Virus record (IMG/VR): IMGVR_UViG_3300007512_000043
Coordinates: 1 to 57,433 of that record
Length of the DNA: 57,433 nucleotides
Source of the DNA: a virus
Reading direction: 5' to 3' (one strand)
Shown: in pieces, positions 6,867-15,231 of the stretch
How positions within the stretch are numbered: the stretch's first letter is position 1
Layout: each line of letters opens with the position of its first letter
Made by a program: the position numbers and the translations under genes
The notes under the pieces: generated by a model
Seen by the model: only the letters and a program-made list of their open reading frames with translations
What the model was told of the DNA's origin: nothing
The model's database searches: none

Positions 6867-9145
6867 TTGATTTAAATGTATTAAATAGACGCGGTGTCAA
6901 CACGGACAAGCTTAAGTCTGCTTTTGGTCGCGGCGAAACCGTGATCCCTAAGAAAGCAAAGCCCCTCTTGGATGGGATTAGGGCCAGAATTGATGACGGC
7001 CTTCAATGGTGCATCAAGAACCATAAGATTTATCACGCCCTTGATCTGGCTTGGGACACCCCGTTCAAGCAGGTTAGCTCGACACTGGCCCACTCGCTGG
7101 TGACTAAGGACTTGGACAACGAGACGGTTCAGAATGCTGCCAGAGACTGGGGCCTGACAGGAATGCTGGACTCATTCACTGATGCAAAAGGAACGAAGCA
7201 GAGTCTAAACCTCCCGATATTTTTCAATGTATTCGTTCCGATAGTTAGGGCATATGTCACCATAAGGTGGGCTAGGATTTACAATGACAGGAGGCAATAC
7301 CCGCTATTCAAGTACGAGATGGCGCAGAACACAACCACCAACAAGCTTCGCTCCGATATAATTACCGACAGGATACAGGCTATGGCCAATCAGTATGGCT
7401 ATTCCGAAACCCTAAAGCAGGGAATTTTTCAAATGTTGCACTACGGCTCATGTTTCCAGTTTCCTCAGGAAGAGTGGCATTCTGAGAAACAGGTGGTCAC
7501 CAACTCGGCTGGCGCTGAAGAAGAGAAGTATGTGAAGGAGGGGCTTAGGTACCACCTTCCGCATCCTTCGCGAGTTTTCTACGACCAAGCCCACAGGACA
7601 ACGACGTTTAATAGCGATAGTGGCTGTAGCTTTGCTGGGTACTGGAGGATAATGAGGTATGGGGATATACGCAGAAATGATAAGTTCTGGAATGCCGACA
7701 AGATAAGGTATGGTAGGACCACAGACCTGCTTGCCGGAGCAAAAACCTATCTTGAATTGGTGTCGCCGTGTACGATGGAGTTCCCAAGGTCAGGGAATGC
7801 TTTTGGCATGCTTGACCGAGAGGAGGAGATAGACAGAGCTTACAATAAGGCAGATGATGACAAGGCTGTACTCATTACTGAATACTTTGAAAAGATTGTC
7901 CCAAGTGAGTATGGCCTTGGTGATTATGATCATCCTGTATGGTTTCGTTTTTGTTTGGCTAATGATGATACTGTCCTTTACGCTGCTCCATTACCTTACT
8001 GTCCAGTTGTATACTATGCTTACGACCCGCATGAAGGGCGCTCGATAAACGCCAGTCTTAGCTTGGAGGTTGTCCCGTTTCAGGACCAGATTGGGAACCT
8101 TTTATCCCAGTACTTGTTGTCAGTTAAGCAGAACTTGGCAAATATTACGTTTGTTGACACCGACCAAGTGTCTCAAACTGTAATTGAAAAGCTACAGAAC
8201 TGGGGCGAAAAAATATTTCGAGGCTTGAATTTCATGCCGTTTAGCTCCAGACAGAACAAGTTTGCCCAGTCAGATGTACGGGAGGCGTTTAACTCGGTCA
8301 GGTTTTCCACACTCGACACGAACGGGATCGTTGGTGCGATGCGGCAGGTCATTGATATGCTTGAAAGGCTCCTCGTTATTTCGGCTCAGGAGATTGCACA
8401 GACGGCCAGCCACGAGCAGACGGCAGAGGAGGTTAGAACCATTTCGTCAACCACCACAACCCGCCTTGCCTTCACTGCCACAGGGGCAGATGATGCGATT
8501 AATGCGTGGAAAGAGCAGCTTTACAGGGGGCTTATGGCTTATGGCGAAGATGAGGTTTATGCGAATATTAACTCGCAATACACGGTTGACACGCTTCATG
8601 GGCTTGGGTTCTCGGTTACTGAGAAGGACGAGGATCGCTCTGGCTCTGTTAAGGTACGAGGACAGAAGAGCGCACTTAGCCTTGAAAATGTTGGCTCTTA
8701 CAGGGATACTTTGGACCGTGTTTCTGATAACGCAATGGCTGCTGCGCTGACTCAGCTTTACACGATTGTGGCCCAAGACCCTGAAATCCGACAGAGCGTT
8801 GGCTTGGATCAAGTCCTTGGGGTTATTAACGAGATTGGCCAAATGCTTGGCTTGCCTAGAGACTTCAAGCTTCAGAAGATTAATGAAGCTGGTGGCCCAG
8901 ACCAGCAGGCAGATCAGATGGCTGCCGTGGCTGAGGAGATCAAGGGGGCAATATTGCAAGAAGTTGGAGATGCCATTGAGCCTATAGCCAAGGGCACTCA
9001 GGAAAACGCGAATGCAATTGATCAGATAGTTCAACTGATGAAATCGGGGCCTGTTCCACCCCAAGAAACACAGTATGATAACACTGTCCCATCACCCGCC
9101 GGAATCCCAGCGGGTGCTGGAAATCCAGAATTGGCTCAGGTCTAA
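6863..9145 (+). CDS. Portal protein
   Basis: This 760-residue protein lies directly upstream of scaffold and capsid genes, where the portal is normally found. It has a long helical and beta mix with no membrane segment, an internal region rich in Gln/Asn around the putative crown (EIAQTASHEQTAEEVRTISS) and a Pro-rich C-terminus. Tailed-phage portals of 700 or more residues are typical of podovirus-like phages. It would form the dodecameric DNA gate that docks the terminase. The start overlaps the previous stop by four bases (ATGA). The call rests on size, order and overall composition rather than a signature motif. Confidence 0.7.
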   Translation: MIDLNVLNRRGVNTDKLKSAFGRGETVIPKKAKPLLDGIRARIDDGLQWCIKNHKIYHALDLAWDTPFKQVSSTLAHSLVTKDLDNETVQNAARDWGLTGMLDSFTDAKGTKQSLNLPIFFNVFVPIVRAYVTIRWARIYNDRRQYPLFKYEMAQNTTTNKLRSDIITDRIQAMANQYGYSETLKQGIFQMLHYGSCFQFPQEEWHSEKQVVTNSAGAEEEKYVKEGLRYHLPHPSRVFYDQAHRTTTFNSDSGCSFAGYWRIMRYGDIRRNDKFWNADKIRYGRTTDLLAGAKTYLELVSPCTMEFPRSGNAFGMLDREEEIDRAYNKADDDKAVLITEYFEKIVPSEYGLGDYDHPVWFRFCLANDDTVLYAAPLPYCPVVYYAYDPHEGRSINASLSLEVVPFQDQIGNLLSQYLLSVKQNLANITFVDTDQVSQTVIEKLQNWGEKIFRGLNFMPFSSRQNKFAQSDVREAFNSVRFSTLDTNGIVGAMRQVIDMLERLLVISAQEIAQTASHEQTAEEVRTISSTTTTRLAFTATGADDAINAWKEQLYRGLMAYGEDEVYANINSQYTVDTLHGLGFSVTEKDEDRSGSVKVRGQKSALSLENVGSYRDTLDRVSDNAMAAALTQLYTIVAQDPEIRQSVGLDQVLGVINEIGQMLGLPRDFKLQKINEAGGPDQQADQMAAVAEEIKGAILQEVGDAIEPIAKGTQENANAIDQIVQLMKSGPVPPQETQYDNTVPSPAGIPAGAGNPELAQV

Positions 9146-9383
9146 GGAGTGCGATAGCTTAAGGAAGCTTATCCTTGGGGAGATTGCGGCCCTGCAAGAG
9201 AAGTCGTCGCGACTTCTTATTATATCCATAGACGACCCCAAGAAACTTGCCGATGCCCAAGGTGTTGCAGAACAGGCCAATAAACTGGTAAAGTTTCTGG
9301 GTGTTTTTGATACAATTGCAAGAGGTGAGTACGATTTTATGAACGTGCAGTTAAACATTTCGGAGAAATTATTATGGCAGTAG
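9075..9383 (+). CDS. Hypothetical protein overlapping portal 3' end
   Basis: This 102-residue frame overlaps the portal gene by 71 bases and the scaffold gene by 10. The part beyond the portal stop reads as a natural helical protein (SKECDSLRKLILGEIAALQEKSS, then DDPKKLADAQGVAEQANKLVKFLG). The first 24 residues come from the overlap and could be dispensable if a later start is used. Its position between portal and scaffold suggests a head-assembly helper. No family recognised. Confidence 0.55.
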   Translation: MITLSHHPPESQRVLEIQNWLRSKECDSLRKLILGEIAALQEKSSRLLIISIDDPKKLADAQGVAEQANKLVKFLGVFDTIARGEYDFMNVQLNISEKLLWQ

Positions 9384-10846
9384 CAGATGCAGTACAAAGA
9401 ATGGTAGACATCCAGCGCCCCCCGGGCGTCAGGACGACGAGTATGGAGATAGGCAAGCCGGGTGACGCAGTGCCCCCGGGAGAAGTCGAGTCTCCTCCGG
9501 TAGAGCCCCCGGTTCAAGAGCCCCCTCAGATCGAGGAGGCCCCCCCGGCTGAGGAGGCTCCTGTTGAAGAGAAGTCCGAGGGCTCGGTTGATGACGCAAC
9601 TGAAAGGCTAATGGAGCGTTTGGGCTACAGGGCCTCAAAGTCTGAGCCTGAGCCTGAGCCCGAGGAAGCCCCTGTTGAAGAGGAAGCCCCTGTTGAAGAG
9701 GAGCCGAAGGCAAAGAAGAAGCGAGGCCGCCCGCGTAAGGACCTTTCTGCTGACGAGATTAAGGACATAATCCGCGAGACAGCCCAGTCTGTGGCACCTC
9801 AGGTATCCGAGCCAGAGATTCCCGATATTCCGGCAACCAAGGACGAGGTCGAGGAGCTTAACCGGGAAGACCTAGAGGTTTTTTCCGAGCTTGAGGTAAA
9901 GAACCCCAAGTATTCTGGGATTAGGGATCGCTACAAAACCTACCTGAACTCACTTGCGTCCTATAAGGATGAGTGGCAGAAGGAGAATCCAAGCCAGAGG
10001 TTTGATCCGCAAGACCCGGAGCATGAAGAGTGGACTCAGGCCAACATGCCCGAGTTTGATGACAGGGATTTTGATGACGCCAGAATAGAAGCCAAGGCCA
10101 AGCGCCTGCTGAAGGACTCGGAGCGCAAATACATGAGCGAGCTTGAGTCTGTCAAATCGGAGGTTGCTGAGGCAAATATGAAGACAGAGCTTGAGCAGGG
10201 CGCGAACAACTCAATAGCTGAGGTGGTAAACTTTGTTGATGAGGGGTACCTTAAACTAGTTCAGGAAAAAGGTGGAGAGGCTTTTGAAGAGGCTGACCCG
10301 ATTGCCCATCACGTCATAAACGAGACGCTTGCCTCAGGCGAGGAGGCGCTTTATGAGCTTGAGAAGCTTGCCCATCCCAGTAAAAAGTTCAAGATCAACA
10401 TCAATAACGATGTTCACAAGGAGTTGATTGACTTTGCGGTTGGCAAGGAGAGGGAGATTTCTGCCCTCCCCCAAGGTGACCAGATGCACGAAGGCAAGCG
10501 GTTCGCTACAACAGAGCAATGGATGAAGATGCCGCCCTCAAGAAGGGAGAGCCACTGGAAGCTGGAGCCACAGCACATCAAGACGATGTATGTCAGCGAC
10601 CTAGCGAAACAGGCAAAGGAGAAGATAAGTGCAGAAAAGGATCGCTTTAATAGGTATGTAAATAAAAGCTCCGGGAATAAAAAATCCCAGCCTAGATCAG
10701 CTCAACCTTTTCCTGTACAAAGCAGGGTTACAAAACCTCAACCACCGGCCACATCTGGAGAAGCTGTTTCGTCAACAGCTACATCTGAGCAAGGAAAGGT
10801 TAATCTCGATGGGCAAGAAAAACTGAAGAAGTATCTTTGGGGGTGA
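9374..10846 (+). CDS. Scaffolding-type head assembly protein
   Basis: This 490-residue, highly charged protein lies immediately before the major capsid gene. The N-terminal third is a Pro/Glu-rich disordered arm with an exact 18-base tandem repeat (9665-9700, encoding EAPVEE twice), followed by an AT-hook-like basic patch KKKRGRPRKD (about 114-123). The centre is long helical or coiled coil. The C-terminus is a basic tail ending EKLKKYLWG, the kind of segment scaffolds use to bind capsid protein. Size is larger than many scaffolds. The AT-hook-like patch is unusual and may contact DNA. Confidence 0.65.
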   Translation: MAVADAVQRMVDIQRPPGVRTTSMEIGKPGDAVPPGEVESPPVEPPVQEPPQIEEAPPAEEAPVEEKSEGSVDDATERLMERLGYRASKSEPEPEPEEAPVEEEAPVEEEPKAKKKRGRPRKDLSADEIKDIIRETAQSVAPQVSEPEIPDIPATKDEVEELNREDLEVFSELEVKNPKYSGIRDRYKTYLNSLASYKDEWQKENPSQRFDPQDPEHEEWTQANMPEFDDRDFDDARIEAKAKRLLKDSERKYMSELESVKSEVAEANMKTELEQGANNSIAEVVNFVDEGYLKLVQEKGGEAFEEADPIAHHVINETLASGEEALYELEKLAHPSKKFKININNDVHKELIDFAVGKEREISALPQGDQMHEGKRFATTEQWMKMPPSRRESHWKLEPQHIKTMYVSDLAKQAKEKISAEKDRFNRYVNKSSGNKKSQPRSAQPFPVQSRVTKPQPPATSGEAVSSTATSEQGKVNLDGQEKLKKYLWG

Positions 10847-10852
10847 TATACT
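10844..10852 (+). promoter_or_regulatory. Extended -10-like element before capsid gene
   Basis: TG, one base, then TATACT lies at the end of the scaffold gene, 32 bases before the capsid ATG. A -35 box is not clear. It could raise capsid transcription separately from the portal operon. Confidence 0.4.
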
Positions 10853-10884
10853 GTCTCCCGTAACTCTTAACGGAGGAAAATATC

Positions 10885-12954
10885 ATGGGAGCAGGATCAC
10901 CTTATTCAAATAACGCAGCCCATCAAGGCCACGGCCCGGGCGGAACGCAAACCAAGTTATACCCGGCAAACGCCAATGCTAGGGACTCGCAAGGACTTCC
11001 AACTTCAGCCACGGCTGCTGTTTGGAACTCATACAACACTGAAGGGACAATAACTCGATCCAGTGTGGGCCTTGCGGCCCCAGCCGACTTGGACAACATA
11101 TTCACGGACGGTACTAACTACCGTGACATGACTCACCTGTTAACGACTTCATTGGAGTTGGCAACATGTGGGGCTCGACAGTACGGATTGTACGATTGGC
11201 TGATTTCTAGCGCACAGAGCGTTGGAAATCTGGTAAACACCAAGAAGATTCAGGGTTCAGGCTTTGAGGTTGACCCGTTCATCCTCGCAGCACAGAAGGA
11301 TTTCATTAAGGATTCCTACTGGGTTGTTAACGCAATCTATCAATCTGGCTACGAAGTGGCCCCTGCATCCGGCACAAACCTTACGGCTGCTGGTGCTACC
11401 GAGGAGCTGCTAACAGGAGTGGCTTCTGGTTCCAACATAATCAAGGTAAGTGTCCCGGCAACGGGCAACCAGCCGGTTGCGAACAACTACTTTGTTCCCG
11501 GTCAGCATCTATTCTTGTTTATAAAGGATGCCACTGGTGCTGCATACCGCCTTGAGTTTGAGGTCGTTCAGGCCAAGGGCGGCTCGGCTGCGATTCAAGG
11601 CGGCGCAGCAAATGATTACGTCGACATCGAGGTTACCTTCGTTGGTGGCTATGGTGCTGGAAAGTCTGTTTCGACAGGAACGGATGCTGGTGACTGGAAC
11701 GCATCCTTCAGGGTTGGCAGTTCTGTTAGCGTCAACGCATTGTCATTCAAGCTGTCAAAGGCTGGCAGCGGTGTGGTTGTTGCTGGGTCGAACAACGTCA
11801 GTGATTTTGAGAAATGGTGCGAAAATCGCCCAGCTCTGAATACCCTGAAACATATTCCGTTCTGGTATCAAACCTCACGCTTCACGCTCACTGTAGACCA
11901 GTTCTACAAGGAGTGGTTGCAACGGATGATGTCACAAAACACGTTCTTCCAGAAGTTTGGTGACGTTCCTTTGGCTGAGCGCAACAAGCAGTTGGGGCTC
12001 ATGTTCCAAAAGGAATGGGTGAACCAGTTCTTCTGGGGTCAACCGCTTTCGGGGCAGACTCTGGCTTTATACCAATCTGGGGACGTAACCGGGCTGGAGA
12101 AAATCAACAGCTACAACCCGTCTGGCATAACGGATGGTGACGCAAGCATTTCTTCCGGTATGGAGGGAAGCTTCATGAGCTACCGTGCCAGTGCAGTTGG
12201 CCTTTACCGGCAACTGAAGGACACGGGACGGGTTCTCGATTTGCAGGGTGCCAAGCTAAACCTTGAGAAGCACCTGTTTGACAAGCTGTTTGAAATTGTC
12301 CGGTCCCGCAAGGACCAAGGAAAAACAGCCGATAGTATTGATGTCTTTACCGACACAAGGACGGCCCGCCAAATCTGGCGTGGAATGATCGAATACTATA
12401 AGAAAGACGCCGATGGTGGCAGTGGCAACATAATGGGTTTGCAGTGGGATATGGCCCAGAAGAGCCTGTTTGGCGGGTTCTATTCTACCTCGTATGTCCT
12501 GCATCACCCGGTTGGAGTCACGATGAACATCATTACCAATGAGTTCTTCGATGACATGCTAACGGTGGCAGAGTTTGGTGACACCAAGGGTTACCTTGGT
12601 GTTCCGAACACGACGGACGGTCCATCTGGGAGCCCATACGACGGAAGCGGCTCTGGGACCGGGGCGACCGGCGATGCCGGTACGTCAGATGGTTCTGGCG
12701 GCAGGTTCCTGATGATCCTCGACTTGGGTGGCGGCATCTATCCGGGAATAGTTGCATCAAATCGTGTGGTTCACTCTACGGGTGATCTTAACGACCTTGC
12801 CAAGATTAACTCTGGTTACTCTTGCGTGATGGCAAACCCGACCAAGGAGGTTACGATGAACTCGCAAACGTGGACGGTAATTGTTGAGTGTCCGACCGAT
12901 AACCTGATTATCGAGAACTTCAGCAACGAGATTCCGGCCCCCGGAATTAGCTAA
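10885..12954 (+). CDS. Major capsid protein
   Basis: This 689-residue protein sits between the scaffold gene and a strong terminator and has the best ribosome binding site of the region (CGGAGGAAAAT). It is Gly/Ser/Thr-rich and mostly beta-type, without membrane segments or enzyme motifs. A Gly/Ser-rich loop near residues 583-604 looks like a surface insertion. The length is about twice that of an HK97-type core, so one or more insertion domains are likely. Position, own promoter-like element and own terminator fit the most abundant virion protein. Confidence 0.72.
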   Translation: MGAGSPYSNNAAHQGHGPGGTQTKLYPANANARDSQGLPTSATAAVWNSYNTEGTITRSSVGLAAPADLDNIFTDGTNYRDMTHLLTTSLELATCGARQYGLYDWLISSAQSVGNLVNTKKIQGSGFEVDPFILAAQKDFIKDSYWVVNAIYQSGYEVAPASGTNLTAAGATEELLTGVASGSNIIKVSVPATGNQPVANNYFVPGQHLFLFIKDATGAAYRLEFEVVQAKGGSAAIQGGAANDYVDIEVTFVGGYGAGKSVSTGTDAGDWNASFRVGSSVSVNALSFKLSKAGSGVVVAGSNNVSDFEKWCENRPALNTLKHIPFWYQTSRFTLTVDQFYKEWLQRMMSQNTFFQKFGDVPLAERNKQLGLMFQKEWVNQFFWGQPLSGQTLALYQSGDVTGLEKINSYNPSGITDGDASISSGMEGSFMSYRASAVGLYRQLKDTGRVLDLQGAKLNLEKHLFDKLFEIVRSRKDQGKTADSIDVFTDTRTARQIWRGMIEYYKKDADGGSGNIMGLQWDMAQKSLFGGFYSTSYVLHHPVGVTMNIITNEFFDDMLTVAEFGDTKGYLGVPNTTDGPSGSPYDGSGSGTGATGDAGTSDGSGGRFLMILDLGGGIYPGIVASNRVVHSTGDLNDLAKINSGYSCVMANPTKEVTMNSQTWTVIVECPTDNLIIENFSNEIPAPGIS

Positions 12955-12990
12955 TCCTAGCCTGCTACTGGCGTATAGGAATAAAAATAG

Positions 12991-13020
12991 CGGGGCGGTT
13001 GTCATGACCGCCCCGTTTTC
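12991..13020 (+). terminator. Intrinsic terminator after capsid gene
   Basis: CGGGGCGGT (12991-12999), a seven-base loop and ACCGCCCCG (13007-13015) form a perfect nine-pair stem followed by TTTTC. It separates the capsid gene from the connector genes. A promoter-like element begins at the next base. Confidence 0.9.
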
Positions 13021-13029
13021 TGTTATACT
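13021..13029 (+). promoter_or_regulatory. Extended -10-like promoter directly after terminator
   Basis: TG, one base, then TATACT starts one base after the T-run of the capsid terminator and ends ten bases before the ATG at 13040. If transcription begins about seven bases after the -10 hexamer, the mRNA would have almost no leader. No -35 is possible except within the terminator stem. Confidence 0.5.
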
Positions 13030-13039
13030 GCGGGCTGCT

Positions 13040-13465
13040 ATGGCGAAGCCGAAAACGCACTACTGGAAGAAGTCAGACCCTAGGAATCCCGTTCTACTGG
13101 AAAATGGGGGCTATCTTGAACTCGAAATAGTTGACCAAGCCACTGGGATTGTGATGGTTACGAACCCTGAGTTGCAGGAAAAACTGGTCGGGATGCTGGG
13201 TACCTACGGACTGGAGCAGATCGACAAGGAAACCTACGAGGACTTAAAAAAAAACAGGTTATCAACCTGCTTAAGGCCGCAGCAGAGGGAAGAGATAGGA
13301 GGGATAAGAGCCTCAACCGCACCAGAGAGGCGACCCCAGCCGGTCGACGCAGGTGTTGCAGCGGCTAACAACGAACGAAGCGCGGTCTTTTCAGAGGCAG
13401 AGAAGGCGCTTCCGCTTCCCGAGGATTACAAACCAAAGGCATCTAAACGCTCTAAACCGACATGA
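13040..13465 (+). CDS. Small head protein with A9 slippery run
   Basis: This 141-residue protein is read from the ATG at 13040 (MAKPKTHYWKKSDPRNPVLL); a longer frame start at 13004 lies inside the terminator and is rejected. The first 70 residues look like a folded domain. At 13246-13254 there is a run of nine A. Before the run the protein reads naturally. After it, frame 0 gives a Pro/Arg-rich stretch, whereas frame +1 reads KKQVINLLKAAAEGRDRRDK and then stops about 36 codons later. The last 35 residues of frame 0 again look natural and its stop overlaps the next start. Slippage giving two C-termini is possible. Likely a head or head-tail joining protein by position. Confidence 0.55.
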   Translation: MAKPKTHYWKKSDPRNPVLLENGGYLELEIVDQATGIVMVTNPELQEKLVGMLGTYGLEQIDKETYEDLKKNRLSTCLRPQQREEIGGIRASTAPERRPQPVDAGVAAANNERSAVFSEAEKALPLPEDYKPKASKRSKPT

Positions 13466-15231
13466 CATTTGCAGAATTAGTAGGGGACCTGAGCGGGGAC
13501 ATCTGGCCGGAAGGCGTGCCAGAGAACCTGCTTGCCCCTATAAGAAAGAACTTTGCGGCAGCAGCCGTAAGCCTACAGCGATACATTCCCTGCTTTCAGG
13601 AGAGGAACATCAATCGCTACCCCCAGTGCTCGACTTACTACCAGAGGGGTATGACAGTATTCGATGCCCCGAAGGGGAGAATTGAAAGACTGTACACTGT
13701 CCAGAATGCAGACGAGGATTATCCTGCTGTCTTCAGACAGGCCCAGAAGCATGAAGTTGAGTGTCATTCGTTTGCGTATATTAAAAGTATATACCCACCT
13801 GCGAATGAAGGTATGGATGTTCTGCCTCTTGGGTTCAAGTACCCTGAGGAGGACAGTGATTTCAAGGTTTCGGTCGACGGAGTCACAGCGACAAAGCAGA
13901 CAACCAAGCACCCCCGCGCAGTGACCGGGCTTTGGGCTGTTGAAAAGAACAAGATTTATGTTTCGCCTTGGCTGAATAGCTACGAGGTTGCTGTGGTTGA
14001 GTGGAGCGGGCTGAAGCAGAGCTATGGAGATGAAGACATCGTATATGATTCGACCGACTGGAAGAGGGCTGTTCGCCTGTACGTCCACAAGGAGTACGCA
14101 CGGGATTTCGACAGTGATTACGAAAAGTACAAGTTCCTTACTGTTGAGTACAATGAGGCACTGGCTGACCTACTTTATGAATGCAAGAAGGAAAGCGAGG
14201 TTAAGCCCTTCCTATACTGCTCTGAAGCGTTCGATATTCTGACAGCCAGAAGGGACGCCCAGATTAAGGCGGGAACAACTGATGCTGTTGCAATCACTTC
14301 TGAGTATGTGTTTGCCCAGATCGGTGACTATGGCGCTTCTGCGGGTAGTGGTAATTACGACGGAACCAATGCTGGCAAGGTGGCAACACTAGTTAAAGGC
14401 TGGGGCCCTCAGTTTATCATTACAACCGGAGACAACAGTTATGACGCTAGTGGGGACGACACGACTGCTGGGCTGTATGATACGAATGTTGGACAGCACT
14501 ACAGTGATTACATCTTTCCGTTCGGCACTGGCCAGTCCAGTACCTACACATCCACTGCAACAGAGAATAAGTTTTTCCCTGCTGTTGGTAATCACGACTA
14601 TGTATCTGACAGCCTTTCAGCGTTTCAGGGTTACTTCACTCTTCCGGGCAACGAAAGGTACTACGATTTCCAGCGAGGAGGTATCCACTTCTTCTGCATC
14701 AACAGCGGTATCGCAACTGATGGAGATGTTGTTGAGCCTGATGCCTTGTCTGGTTCTGCCACCGAGCACAGGGCTGAGGAATCCATAATGGCCAACTGGT
14801 TGGAGGGTAAATTAGCATCATCAAATGCACACTGGAAGGTGGTTTATTTCCATCACCCCCCTCACTCGTCTGACGTTAACATGGGATCAGGTAAAGGCAC
14901 GCCAGCAATGCGTTGGCCTTTTCATGATTGGGATGTTGATGTTGTTATCAGTGGCCACGGCCATCAGTACGAGAGGATAAAGGATGCCAATAACAGTGAT
15001 TTTCCATATATTGTTAATGGCGCAGGAGGTGCCCCGTTAAGGGGATACCACAGCAACGGGCTGGAATCTGGGATTACAAGCGTGCTGAAGTATAACACCA
15101 AGCAAGGTGCTGTACGCGGAACCATCTCTGGTGACACATTAAAGTTTGAGTTTATAGATTATGACGGAACAGTTCAGGACACCTTGACACTAACCAAATC
15201 AGCTAATGCAACTTCAACTACATACTCATAA
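13462..15231 (+). CDS. Connector-like domain fused to purple-acid-phosphatase-type phosphoesterase
   Basis: This 589-residue protein has two parts. Residues 1 to about 270 resemble a virion adaptor: no enzyme motif, position straight after the capsid genes. Residues from about 275 carry the five motif blocks of purple-acid-phosphatase-like calcineurin phosphoesterases in order: IGDYG (about 288), TGDNSYD (about 324), GNHDY (about 377), YFHHPPH (about 463) and SGHGHQYER (about 497). All expected metal ligands are present, so the enzyme should be active on phosphate esters. No signal peptide; it would reach the outside as part of the particle. It overlaps both neighbours (ATGA, and one base), so it is one reading unit, not a sequencing join. 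Confidence 0.8.
   Translation: MTFAELVGDLSGDIWPEGVPENLLAPIRKNFAAAAVSLQRYIPCFQERNINRYPQCSTYYQRGMTVFDAPKGRIERLYTVQNADEDYPAVFRQAQKHEVECHSFAYIKSIYPPANEGMDVLPLGFKYPEEDSDFKVSVDGVTATKQTTKHPRAVTGLWAVEKNKIYVSPWLNSYEVAVVEWSGLKQSYGDEDIVYDSTDWKRAVRLYVHKEYARDFDSDYEKYKFLTVEYNEALADLLYECKKESEVKPFLYCSEAFDILTARRDAQIKAGTTDAVAITSEYVFAQIGDYGASAGSGNYDGTNAGKVATLVKGWGPQFIITTGDNSYDASGDDTTAGLYDTNVGQHYSDYIFPFGTGQSSTYTSTATENKFFPAVGNHDYVSDSLSAFQGYFTLPGNERYYDFQRGGIHFFCINSGIATDGDVVEPDALSGSATEHRAEESIMANWLEGKLASSNAHWKVVYFHHPPHSSDVNMGSGKGTPAMRWPFHDWDVDVVISGHGHQYERIKDANNSDFPYIVNGAGGAPLRGYHSNGLESGITSVLKYNTKQGAVRGTISGDTLKFEFIDYDGTVQDTLTLTKSANATSTTYS

Noticed and set aside
13004-13039. Upstream start for the gene after the capsid terminator
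   Set aside because: It would place the first codons inside the terminator stem and the promoter-like element; the ATG at 13040 is preferred.
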